7,387 nucleotides of DNA from NCBI GenBank assembly GCA_014377795.1, contig JACMOY010000303.1:1-7387 (forward strand), read 5' to 3'. The stretch comes from Actinomycetota bacterium. Its GTDB lineage: Bacteria > Actinomycetota > Actinomycetes > Actinomycetales > Angustibacteraceae. Below are positions 1 to 6,619 of the stretch, piece by piece (position 1 is the stretch's first letter; each line of letters begins with the position of its first letter). Under the pieces are notes generated by a model, which did not search any database, was not told the DNA's origin, and saw nothing but the letters and a program-made list of their open reading frames with translations. The translations under genes and the position numbers were made by a program.

Positions 1-414
1 CAGCGCCTCGTACTGCACGTTCGGACCCGACTCGTGCAGCGTCCACGTCACCCGCGGGTACATCGTCTGGAACTGTTCGAGCAGGCTCGGGATCGGTCCC
101 CACATCGCCGAACCGACGATCCCCACCCGCAGCCGTCCCACCTCGCCGCGGTCGATCTGGCGGATGGTGTCGATCGTCATGCGCATCTTCGCCAGCAGCT
201 CGGACGCCTCGGCCATCAGCGCCTTGCCGGCCACCGTCAGTTCGAACGTGCGCGTGGTGCGCGCGAACAGCTTGACCCCCAGCTCGCTCTCGAGCTTCAT
301 GATCTGCTGCGACAGCGGCGGTTGCGAAATGTGCAGCCGTTCGGCGGCGCGGCTGAAGCTCTTTTCTTCAGCAACCGCAAGGAAGTACTTCAGCTGTTTG
401 AGGTCGATGGACAT
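1..414 (-). CDS. LysR-family transcriptional regulator, N-terminal part (cut by the left edge)
   Basis: This frame is open for 138 codons from the ATG at 414 to the window edge, so the C-terminus lies outside. It begins MSIDLKQLKYFLAVAEE and shows the LysR winged helix-turn-helix in the first ~60 residues: FxxVAEExSFSRAAERLHISQPPLSQQI, then LE-ELGVKLFxRTTR and LTxAG. A linker helix follows (about 65-90), and the effector-binding domain opens with GRLRVGIVGSAMWGPIPSLLEQF (about 93-115). LysR proteins are DNA-binding activators or repressors, usually near 300 residues and inducer-responsive; the inducer here is unknown. It sits 29 bases downstream of psuG on the same strand, so the two may be co-transcribed. 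No strong ribosome binding site is visible. GAA and GAG are both common for Glu, as in the downstream half of psuG and unlike the actinobacterial genes to the right. The resemblance is to beta-proteobacterial LysR proteins, judged by eye only. Confidence 0.93.
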   Translation of the reverse strand, partial: MSIDLKQLKYFLAVAEEKSFSRAAERLHISQPPLSQQIMKLESELGVKLFARTTRTFELTVAGKALMAEASELLAKMRMTIDTIRQIDRGEVGRLRVGIVGSAMWGPIPSLLEQFQTMYPRVTWTLHESGPNVQYEAL

Positions 415-443
415 GGCGGCCTGGAGTCTGTTGTCGGTTCGGG

Positions 444-1394
444 TCAGAGGGGCTTCATGCCGGGCAGGTCGTGCAGCGCGCGCGCCAGCTGCGCTCCAAT
501 CAGCGCGTTGTGCATGACCAGCGCGATGTTGGTGGCCAGGCTGCGCCCTTCGGTCAATTCCTTGATGCGCCCGAGCAGGAACGGCGTTACCGCCTTGCCC
601 GTCACGCCGCCTTGCTGCGCCTCGGCCAGCGCCTGTTCGGTGATGCGGTCGATTTCTTCCTTCGGCATCGCGTGCTGCGCCGGCACTGCATTGCTGACCA
701 CCACGCCGCCGCGCAAGCCGAGCGCCCACTTGGCGTGGATGAAGGCGGCCTGTTCGAGGGCGCTGTCGCACTGGAAGTCGGCGTCGAAGCCGCTCTCGCG
801 CGTAAAGAACGCCGGGAAGCCCTTCTGGCCGACGCCGATCACCGGCACGCCGTGCGTCTCCAGGTATTCGAGCGTGAGGCCAATGTCGAGGATCGACTTG
901 ACCCCGGCGCACACCACGGTGATCGGCACCCGGGCCAGCGTCACCAGGTCGGCGGACTCGTCGAACGTGGTCGCCGCGCCGCGGTGCACCCCGCCGAGGC
1001 CACCGGTCGCGAAGACGCGGACACCGGCCAGCGCCGCCAGGTGGGCGGTCGCAGCCACCGTGGTCGCGCCGCAACCCCCGCGGGCCACGACCACCGCCAG
1101 GTCACGCACGCCGGCCTTGGCGACGTCGTCGCGTCCGGCCACGGCCGCCAGCGCGTCGTCGTCGAGGCCGATGCGCACCCGGCCGTCGACGACCGCGGCG
1201 GTGGCCGGCACCGCACCCTGCGCGCGGACGGCGGCTTCGATCTCGCGCGCCACCCGCAGGTTGTCCGGCCGCGGCAACCCGTGGCTGATGATCGTGGACT
1301 CCAGCGCCACGACAGGTGCGCCCTCGGTGAGGGCCGCGCGCACCTCGTCGGTGAGCTCGAGAGCGGCGGGGATCGGTGCGGGTCGGGCGGCCAT
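444..1394 (-). CDS. psuG: Pseudouridine-5'-phosphate glycosidase; intact frame, chimeric composition
   Basis: This 316-residue cytosolic enzyme splits pseudouridine 5'-phosphate into uracil and ribose 5-phosphate, the second step of pseudouridine breakdown after the PsuK kinase. Its length matches the family (about 310). Active-site residues known from the E. coli enzyme are all present at matching positions: Glu32 in ALESTIISHG, Lys93 in AKAGVRDL, His137 in GGLGGVHRG, metal-binding Asp149, the Schiff-base Lys166 in AGVKSILDI, and Asn289 in ATNIALV. The start is the ATG at 1394, with a TAGGCT -10 box 6 nt upstream (probably leaderless). The oddity is composition: residues 1-165 use GAG for 6 of 7 Glu codons, while residues 172-316 use GAA for 7 of 10 and include ATT, AAT, GCA, GTA and GGA codons that are rare in the genes to the right. 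The protein therefore looks like an in-frame joint of an actinobacterial N-half and a proteobacterial C-half. No psuK partner is visible. Family assignment is certain; natural origin of the joint is doubtful. Confidence 0.92.
   Translation of the reverse strand: MAARPAPIPAALELTDEVRAALTEGAPVVALESTIISHGLPRPDNLRVAREIEAAVRAQGAVPATAAVVDGRVRIGLDDDALAAVAGRDDVAKAGVRDLAVVVARGGCGATTVAATAHLAALAGVRVFATGGLGGVHRGAATTFDESADLVTLARVPITVVCAGVKSILDIGLTLEYLETHGVPVIGVGQKGFPAFFTRESGFDADFQCDSALEQAAFIHAKWALGLRGGVVVSNAVPAQHAMPKEEIDRITEQALAEAQQGGVTGKAVTPFLLGRIKELTEGRSLATNIALVMHNALIGAQLARALHDLPGMKPL
880..900. other. Apparent composition/phylogeny joint inside psuG
   Basis: Around here (codons 166-171, the conserved KSILDI stretch) the psuG reading changes from strongly actinobacterial codon choice (right) to a less biased choice with GAA, ATT, AAT, TTT and TTG (left). 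The switch stays in frame and loses no conserved residue. That is expected if two homologous psuG genes were joined at a stretch of shared sequence, either by an assembler or by homologous recombination. No transposon end, tRNA, integrase or target duplication is visible. Confidence 0.6.
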
Positions 1395-1400
1395 GGGCGA

Positions 1401-1406
1401 AGCCTA
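1401..1406 (-). promoter_or_regulatory. Probable -10 box of psuG (leaderless)
   Basis: On the minus strand this reads TAGGCT, fitting the actinobacterial TAnnnT -10 pattern, and ends 6 nt before the psuG ATG at 1394. There is no Shine-Dalgarno sequence in the gap, so the transcript probably starts at or next to the ATG. No TTGACA-like -35 is recognisable at the expected distance, which would fall on the -10 box of the opposite promoter. Confidence 0.55.
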
Positions 1407-1424
1407 GGCACCTGCCCCCGCCGG

Positions 1425-1430
1425 TAGGCT
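1425..1430 (+). promoter_or_regulatory. Probable -10 box of the GNAT/acyl-CoA-synthetase-like gene (leaderless)
   Basis: The hexamer TAGGCT ends 7 nt before the GTG at 1438, the usual spacing from a -10 box to a transcription start. This supports a leaderless mRNA beginning at that GTG rather than at the in-frame GTG at 1432, and no Shine-Dalgarno sequence precedes either. It is the mirror image of the box at 1401-1406; the two hexamers are perfect reverse complements separated by 18 bp. Confidence 0.55.
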
Positions 1431-1437
1431 CGTGCCC

Positions 1438-4110
1438 GTGGTCGAGACAGCACCCGGCGCGGCACCGGGCGACGGTGCCGGCGTGGCCTACCCGGCGCAC
1501 TGGGAGGCCGACGTCGTCCTGCGCGACGGCGGGGTCGCGCACGTGCGTCCCATCCGGCCGCAGGACGCCCCCGCGGTGCACGCCTTCCACGACGCGCAGT
1601 CGGCCGAGTCGGTCTACCTCAGGTTCTTCGCGCCGCTGCCGCACCTGTCGGAGAAGGACGTCGCGCGCTTCACCCAGGTCGACTACGTCAACCGGGTCGG
1701 GCTCGTCGCGACCCTCGGCGACGACATCGTGGGCATCGCTCGCTACGACCGGACCAAGGGCACCAGCGCCGAGGTCGCCTTCAACATCAGCGACGCCCAC
1801 CAGGGCCGGGGGCTGGGGTCGGTGCTGCTCGAGCACCTCACGGTGGCGGCCCGAGAACGCGGCATCACCCGGTTCGTGGCTGAGGTGCTGCCCCAGAACC
1901 GCAAGATGATGACGGTCTTCACCGAGGCCGGCTACGAGGTCGCTCACGGGTACGAGGACGGCGTGATCTCGCTCGCGTTCGACATCTCGCCGACCGAGAA
2001 CTCGGCGCGCGTGCGGGAGTCGCGCGAGCACCGGGCCGAGTCGCGCAGCATGCGCGGGTTGCTGAACCCCCGCTCGGTCGTCGTGGTCGGGGCCAGCCGC
2101 GACCCGGACTCGATCGGCCACCGCCTGCTGGAGAACATCCGCGCCGGCGGGTTCACCGGTGCCGTGCACGCCGTCAACCAGGCGTTCGAGGTGCAGGGGG
2201 TGACCAGCCACTCGCGGGTCACGGACGCGCCCGGACCCATCGACCTGGCCGTCGTCGCCGTCCCCGCCGATGCGGTCGAGGACGTGGTGCGCGACTGCGC
2301 GCGGGCCGGCGTCCGGGGCCTGGTGGTCGTCAGCGCCGGTTTCGCCGAGACCGGTGAGCAGGGGCGGCGCCGCCAGGACCAGCTGGTGCGACTGGCCCGC
2401 GCGAACGGGATGCGCGTGGTGGGCCCCAACTCCTTCGGCGTCGTCAACAACGACCCGCTGGTGAGCCTGAACGCCTCGCTGGCCCCGAACCTGCCCCCGG
2501 CGGGGCGGTTCGGGCTGTTCAGCCAGTCGGGCGCGCTCGGGATCGCCGTCCTCGACTCGGCCGCGCGGCGCTCGCTGGGCGTGTCGACCTTCGTCAGCGC
2601 GGGCAACCGCGCTGACGTCTCGGGCAACGACGTCATGCAGTACTGGCTGGACGACACCTCGACCGACGCCGTCGGGCTCTACCTCGAGAGCATCGGCAAC
2701 CCGCGTAAGTTCACCCGCATCGCCCGCAGGTTGGCCCGCGCCAAGCCGGTGATCGTCGTGAAGTCGGGCGTCTCGTCGTTCGGGGTCCCGCCCGGCCACG
2801 CCGTCCGGGCCTCGCGCCTGCCGCGCGAGGCGCTGGACGAGATGCTGCGCCAGTCCGGAGTCATCCGGGTCGAGAACGTCCACCAGCTCTTCGACGTCGC
2901 GCAGCTGGTGGTGCACCAGCCGCTGCCGCAGGGCCCGCGGGTCGCCGTCGTCACCAACAGCGACGCGCTGGGTGTGCTGGCGGCAGACGCCTGCACCAGC
3001 TGGGGGCTGGAGGTCACGCACGGCCCGGTGGCCCTGCCGTCGACCGCCACGGCGCAGGAGTTCCGCGAGGCGCTCTCGCTCGCGTTCGCCGACCCGGACG
3101 TCGACTCGGTCGTGGTCGGGTTCATCCCCCCGTTGGTCACGCTCGACATCGACGTCGCGACGGCCGTGGCCGAGGTGGCGGGGGCGAGCGAAAAGGCATG
3201 TGTCGCAACGTTCCTGGGGATGCGCGGGGTGACAGATGCGCTGTCGTCGGGAGCTCGCACGGTGCCCGCCTACCCCACGCCGGAGGACTCTGTGCGCGCC
3301 CTGGTCTCGGCGACCCGCTACTCGCAGTGGCGCCAGCGCGACCGCGGAAACCGGGTCGCGCCCGGCCCGATCTACCGCGACGCGGCCCAGGCCGTCGTCG
3401 CCGCCGCGGCGCCGCTGACGCCGGACGGCGTCTGGCTGACCAACCCGCAGTCCGCCGAGCTGCTCGCCGCGTACGGCATCGAGCTGTGGCCCTCGTTCCC
3501 CGTCCGCACGGCGGACGAGGCGGTCGCGGCAGCGGTCCGGGTGGGGTACCCGGTGGTCCTCAAGTCCACCGCCGAGGGCCTGCGGCACCGCGCCGACCTC
3601 GGTGCCGTCCGGCTCGACATCGGACGCGAGGACCAGCTGCACGAGGCGTTCGCCGAGATGTACGACCGGCTGCGGGCGTTGGGGGCCGACGTCTTCGCGG
3701 TGCAGGCGATGGCGCCCGCGGGTCTGGCGTGCGTGGTGCGGTCGACCGAGGACCCGCTGTTCGGGCCCGTCGTCGAGTTCGGTGTCGGCGGCCCACCGAC
3801 CGAGCTGCTGGGCGACGTCGCCCGGCGGTTCCCACCGCTGCGCGAGGGTGACGTCGCCGACCTCGTGCGCTCGGTGCGCGCCGCGCCGCTGCTGTTCGGC
3901 CACCGCGGTGCGGCGCCGGTCGACGTGGACGCCCTGGAGGACCTCATCGCCCGGCTCTCGGTGCTGGCCGACGAGCTGCCGCAGGTGGCCTACCTCGAGC
4001 TCAACCCGGTCGTCGTCTCGACCCGGGGCCTGGCCGTGCTGGACGCCGGCATCCGGCTGGCCGAGCCGCCCGGGCGCACCGACACCGACCAGCGGCGGCT
4101 GCCGGGCTGA
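1438..4110 (+). CDS. Pat-like protein: N-terminal GNAT acetyltransferase fused to ADP-forming acyl-CoA-synthetase-like domains
   Basis: This cytosolic protein has about 890 residues (892 if GTG 1432 is used; numbering here is from 1432). An N-terminal GNAT domain (about 25-185) has the acetyl-CoA loop HQGRGLGSVLLEHL at 123-136 and a Glu (114, in SAEVAFNIS) where Pat-type GNATs carry their general base. Then come a CoA-binding Rossmann domain (about 208-335, LLNPRSVVVVGASRDPDSIGHRL), succinyl-CoA-ligase-like domains (about 357-625, FSQSGALGIAVLD and VIVVKSG) and a C-terminal ATP-grasp domain (about 665-877, YPVVLKS, EFGVGG, LELNPVVV). GNAT-first order matches actinobacterial PatA of Streptomyces lividans, a protein acetyltransferase acting on acyl-CoA synthetases; enterobacterial Pat has the reverse order. 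The loop that carries the phosphorylated His in true ADP-forming synthetases (SHTGxLAG) reads PPGHAVRAS (453-461), so I infer a sensory rather than catalytic role for the synthetase part. It stands alone on the plus strand, divergent from psuG; an active ADP-forming synthetase remains possible. Confidence 0.9.
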   Translation: MVETAPGAAPGDGAGVAYPAHWEADVVLRDGGVAHVRPIRPQDAPAVHAFHDAQSAESVYLRFFAPLPHLSEKDVARFTQVDYVNRVGLVATLGDDIVGIARYDRTKGTSAEVAFNISDAHQGRGLGSVLLEHLTVAARERGITRFVAEVLPQNRKMMTVFTEAGYEVAHGYEDGVISLAFDISPTENSARVRESREHRAESRSMRGLLNPRSVVVVGASRDPDSIGHRLLENIRAGGFTGAVHAVNQAFEVQGVTSHSRVTDAPGPIDLAVVAVPADAVEDVVRDCARAGVRGLVVVSAGFAETGEQGRRRQDQLVRLARANGMRVVGPNSFGVVNNDPLVSLNASLAPNLPPAGRFGLFSQSGALGIAVLDSAARRSLGVSTFVSAGNRADVSGNDVMQYWLDDTSTDAVGLYLESIGNPRKFTRIARRLARAKPVIVVKSGVSSFGVPPGHAVRASRLPREALDEMLRQSGVIRVENVHQLFDVAQLVVHQPLPQGPRVAVVTNSDALGVLAADACTSWGLEVTHGPVALPSTATAQEFREALSLAFADPDVDSVVVGFIPPLVTLDIDVATAVAEVAGASEKACVATFLGMRGVTDALSSGARTVPAYPTPEDSVRALVSATRYSQWRQRDRGNRVAPGPIYRDAAQAVVAAAAPLTPDGVWLTNPQSAELLAAYGIELWPSFPVRTADEAVAAAVRVGYPVVLKSTAEGLRHRADLGAVRLDIGREDQLHEAFAEMYDRLRALGADVFAVQAMAPAGLACVVRSTEDPLFGPVVEFGVGGPPTELLGDVARRFPPLREGDVADLVRSVRAAPLLFGHRGAAPVDVDALEDLIARLSVLADELPQVAYLELNPVVVSTRGLAVLDAGIRLAEPPGRTDTDQRRLPG

Positions 4111-4122
4111 CCCGAGGGCCCC

Positions 4123-4156
4123 GTCGGCGCGGGGTGACCTGTCGGCGCGGGGTGAC
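4123..4156 (+). repeat. 16-bp perfect direct repeat, two copies 18 bp apart
   Basis: GTCGGCGCGGGGTGAC occurs at 4123-4138 and again at 4141-4156, separated by CT. It fills most of the gap between the Pat-like gene and the DUF5998 gene. The end of copy 1 overlaps the presumed -35 region and copy 2 fills the -35/-10 spacer, so it may hold regulator half-sites or be a slippage duplication. The copies are exact; the function is inferred. Confidence 0.85.
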
Positions 4157-4168
4157 AGAATGGTCACC
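4134..4168 (+). promoter_or_regulatory. Probable leaderless promoter with overlapping dyad for the DUF5998 operon
   Basis: A -35-like GTGACC (4134-4139) lies 16 bp upstream of a -10-like CAGAAT (4156-4161), and the ATG at 4169 follows after 7 nt, so the mRNA may start at that ATG. The -10 region is enclosed by a perfect dyad, GGTGAC (4151-4156) and GTCACC (4163-4168) with a 6-nt centre, ending exactly at the start codon. This is a good place for a repressor operator. No dedicated regulator is evident, although the operon encodes a Fur-family protein; this GC-rich dyad does not resemble the AT-rich classical Fur box. Confidence 0.45.
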
Positions 4169-4786
4169 ATGCGAGACGCCCGGACCCCCGACGTGACGAG
4201 CCGCGAGCTGCCCCCCGGGCTGCGCTCGGACCTGGTGCGCGCGGGCTACTTCCCCGACCTGGTCATCGACGTGCTGGACGTGTCGGTGGCGGGCGAGCCG
4301 GTCGTGGCCCACCTGGTGCACGCCGAGACCACGTTCGACAGCGACGCCGTCCGCCGCCACATCACCGCGCTCGTGCTCACCGCGACCCGCCTGGTCGTGG
4401 CCCACGCCGACGACCACGCCCCCGAGGACCCCGACGGGCCGCCCCAGCCGTATGCGACGGCGGCGACCGAGGCCGTCCCGCTGCGCTCGGTGCGCTCGGT
4501 CGTCGTCAACCACGTCGTGCCACAGCCGCAGGAGTACGTCCGCGGCGCCGGCTCGCGCGACCTGACGCTGACGATCGGCTGGGGGGCGGTCAGCCGCCTC
4601 GACCTCGAGCCGGCCGCGTGCGGCGACCCCGACTGCGAGGCCGACCACGGCTACACCGGCACCGCCAGCGCCGACGACATCGCGCTGCGGGTCGCCTCGG
4701 ACGCGGACGGCGACACCGCCGTCCGCGACGCGCTGGCCTTCGCCCCCGCGCTGTCGGCCGCGACGGCCGGTGCGGGCGGGCGCTAG
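4169..4786 (+). CDS. DUF5998-family protein of unknown function
   Basis: This 205-residue protein matches, from memory, the actinobacterial DUF5998 family, which is often found between a Pat-like gene and a phosphodiesterase gene. It has no signal peptide or membrane segment and is probably cytosolic. The family-like core runs LPPGLRSDLVRAGYFPDLVIDVLDVSVAGEP (about 14-44), HLVHAETTFD (48-57), a beta-rich stretch LVLTATRLVVAHADD with VPLRSVRSVVV (about 68-113), and CGDPDCEADHGYTG (151-164), where two Cys and a His could bind metal. The order 'TxxRLVV ... VPLxxVxxV' recalls bacterial PH-like domains, but that is only a pattern. The ATG at 4169 is preferred over the in-frame ATG at 4160 because of the -10 spacing and because 4160 falls inside the dyad. 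The stop TAG overlaps the GTG of the next gene (TAGTG). Confidence 0.82.
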   Translation: MRDARTPDVTSRELPPGLRSDLVRAGYFPDLVIDVLDVSVAGEPVVAHLVHAETTFDSDAVRRHITALVLTATRLVVAHADDHAPEDPDGPPQPYATAATEAVPLRSVRSVVVNHVVPQPQEYVRGAGSRDLTLTIGWGAVSRLDLEPAACGDPDCEADHGYTGTASADDIALRVASDADGDTAVRDALAFAPALSAATAGAGGR

Positions 4787-5943
4787 TGCCGCACGAGCTG
4801 GCCGCCCCGCCGTACGGCACCAGCTCGCTGAGTGACCTGATGCCGGCGGTGGCTCGCAGCCTGGACGTCGAGGTGGCGCCGGCGGACCCCGGGCTGGCCG
4901 GTGCGCTGCGCCTGGCGCCGACGGCTCGCGCGTGCGTGCTGCTGGTGGACGGCCTCGGCGACCTGTTGCTGCGCGAGCGCGCCGGGCACGCGCCGTTCCT
5001 GCGCTCGCAGCTGGGCCGGGTGGCCACGATCAGCGCGGGCTTCCCGACGACGACAGCCACGAGCATGGGCAGCCTCGGCACCGGGCTGCCGCCGGGCGCG
5101 CACGGCCTGGTCGGCTACGAAGTGCTGGTGCCCGAGCGTGACGAGCTGCTTAACGAGCTGTCGTGGGAGCCCGCCGTCGACCCCCGGCGCTGGCAGCGCG
5201 AGACCACCGTGCTGCAGCACGTCGCTGCCGCCGGGGTCGAGGTGGTGCGCATCGGCCCCGGGTTCTTCGACGGCTCGGGCCTGACCGAGGCGGCGCTGCG
5301 GGGCGGCCGGTTCGTCGCCGCGACCACCCTGGACGACCGGGTCGACGCGGCTCCCGCCGCCCTGCGTTCGTCGCCGCGCACCCTGGTCTACGTCTACTGG
5401 GGCGACGTCGACAAGGTCGGACACGTCGAGGGCTGCGGGTCGTGGCAGTGGGGCGAGGAGCTCGCCAAGGTCGACCTGGCGATCCGCCGGCTGGTCGCCG
5501 GTCTGCCGCGGGACGCCACGCTGCACGTCACCGCCGACCACGGGATGGTCGACGTGCCGCACCACCAGCGCCTCGACGTCGCCCACGAGCCCGACCTGGC
5601 CGCCGGCGTCCGGCACGTCGGGGGCGAGCCGCGCTGCCCGCAGCTCTACTGCGAGACCGGGCAGGTCGAGGCGGTGCTGGCCGCCTGGGCCGACCGGCTG
5701 GCCGGCCGCGCCGACGGCGTGACCCGCGAGCACGCCGTCGCGGCCGGGTGGTTCGGCCAGGTCGCCGCCCACGTCAGCGCGCGGATCGGCGACGTCATCG
5801 TCGTGTGCGGCCCGGGGGCGGCGGTCGTGGACTCGCGCCGGGCCCGCCCGCAGGTGCTGCGGCTGCTGGGGCTGCACGGGGCGCTGACCCCCGAGGAAGC
5901 CCTCGTCCCGCTGCTCACCGTGTCAGGATCCGACCGTGGCTGA
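4786..5943 (+). CDS. Phosphodiesterase / nucleotide pyrophosphatase-like protein (alkaline phosphatase superfamily)
   Basis: This 385-residue protein belongs to the type I phosphodiesterase/nucleotide pyrophosphatase group, two-metal hydrolases of phosphodiester, pyrophosphate or phosphonate bonds. Metal ligands and nucleophile are readable: Asp55 in LLVDGLGD, Thr90 in FPTTTATSMGSLGTG (the P+3 Thr of the family motif), Asp209 and His213 in DVDKVGH, Asp251-His252 in TADHGM, and His364 in GLHGALTPEE. The catalytic set looks complete. No signal peptide is visible, so a cytosolic site is likely; the substrate is unknown. The chosen start is the GTG at 4786, which overlaps the upstream TAG by one base. 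The longer in-frame version from 4618 would add 56 mostly Arg/Gly residues overlapping DUF5998 and is not credible. There is no clear Shine-Dalgarno sequence, so coupling from DUF5998 is likely. The last 8 bases overlap tdk. Confidence 0.88.
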   Translation: MPHELAAPPYGTSSLSDLMPAVARSLDVEVAPADPGLAGALRLAPTARACVLLVDGLGDLLLRERAGHAPFLRSQLGRVATISAGFPTTTATSMGSLGTGLPPGAHGLVGYEVLVPERDELLNELSWEPAVDPRRWQRETTVLQHVAAAGVEVVRIGPGFFDGSGLTEAALRGGRFVAATTLDDRVDAAPAALRSSPRTLVYVYWGDVDKVGHVEGCGSWQWGEELAKVDLAIRRLVAGLPRDATLHVTADHGMVDVPHHQRLDVAHEPDLAAGVRHVGGEPRCPQLYCETGQVEAVLAAWADRLAGRADGVTREHAVAAGWFGQVAAHVSARIGDVIVVCGPGAAVVDSRRARPQVLRLLGLHGALTPEEALVPLLTVSGSDRG

Positions 5944-6611
5944 GCTGGTCTTCTTCTCCGGGACGATGGACTGCGGCAAGTCGACCCTCGCGCTGCAGAT
6001 GGACCACAACCGCAGCGCCGCGGGGCGGGCCGGTCTGGTGTTCACCTGCCACGACCGCGCGGGCGACTCGGTGCTGTCCAGCCGGCTCGGGCTCGCGGCG
6101 GGCGCGCTCGAGGTCACCCCGGCGCTGGACTTCTGGCAGGTCGTGGTGACCCACAAGATGGCGGGCGAGCGGGTCGACTACCTGATCTGCGACGAGGCCC
6201 AGTTCTACACGCCCGACCAGGTCGAGCAGCTCGCGCGGCTGGTCGACGACATGGCGGTGGACGTCTTCGCGTTCGGCATCACCGCGGACTTTCGCACCCG
6301 CCTGTTCCCGGGCAGCAGGCGGCTGGTCGAGCTCGCTGACCGCGTGCAGGTGCTGCAGGTCGAGGCGCTGTGCTGGTGCGGTTCGCGGGCCACCCACAAC
6401 GCCCGCACCCTGGCCGGCGTCATGGTGGTCGAGGGTGACCAGGTGGTCGTGGGCGACATCCGACCCGGCGACCAGGCCGCCGCGGACGAGGTGGGGTACG
6501 AGGTGCTGTGTCGACGCCACCACCTGCGTCGGATGACCCGGGCGGCCGCGCACGCGGGGCTCGGCTCGCCGGATGTCCTGCCGCTGGAGTCGCGCTCGCT
6601 GGAGGGGCGTC

Positions 6612-6619
<8 letters not shown>
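5936..6619 (+). CDS. tdk: Thymidine kinase (type II)
   Basis: This 227-residue cytosolic enzyme phosphorylates thymidine (and deoxyuridine) with ATP to give dTMP in pyrimidine salvage. The P-loop is FSGTMDCGKST (7-17, Lys15). The Walker B/catalytic segment YLICDEAQF (83-90) contains the catalytic Glu87. The substrate-binding lasso region is FGITADFRTRLFPGS (113-127). The structural zinc site is C-W-C at 146-148 plus Cys192 and His195 in CRRHH. Length is slightly above the usual 190-220. The GTG start at 5936 has AGGA at 5925-5928, 7 nt upstream, and lies 8 bases inside the preceding gene, implying translational coupling. The stop in turn overlaps the Fur-family start by 8 bases. Codon use matches its operon neighbours. 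Family assignment is very secure. Confidence 0.96.

Noticed and set aside
34..1427. Open frames of 457 and 318 residues on the plus strand
   Set aside because: They are antisense to lysR and psuG, low-complexity (Arg, Ala, Ser, His) and recognisable as shadows; the minus-strand readings have intact families.
4119..4134. CCCCG-TCGGCG-CGGGG hairpin after the Pat-like gene as a terminator
   Set aside because: The stem is only 5 bp, there is no T run, and it overlaps the direct repeat; weak GC hairpins are common at this composition.
4152..4167. CRP-type binding site GTGA...TCAC
   Set aside because: The centre is 8 nt instead of 6, so it does not fit the CRP spacing, though the dyad itself is kept as an unassigned operator candidate.
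1102..4170. 1022-residue open frame on the minus strand
   Set aside because: It lies antisense to the whole Pat-like gene, runs on through the divergent promoter gap into psuG in another frame, and is His/Arg/Asp-rich with no family pattern. Long antisense frames are expected in GC-rich DNA.
4618..4785. 56-codon N-terminal extension of the phosphodiesterase
   Set aside because: It overlaps the end of DUF5998, is almost all Arg/Gly/His, and the GTG at 4786 sits at a TAGTG coupling site where the family-like sequence begins.
6573..6611. Longer start for the Fur-family protein
   Set aside because: It would add MSCRWSRARWRGV inside tdk; the GTG at 6612 has a good Shine-Dalgarno sequence at the right spacing.
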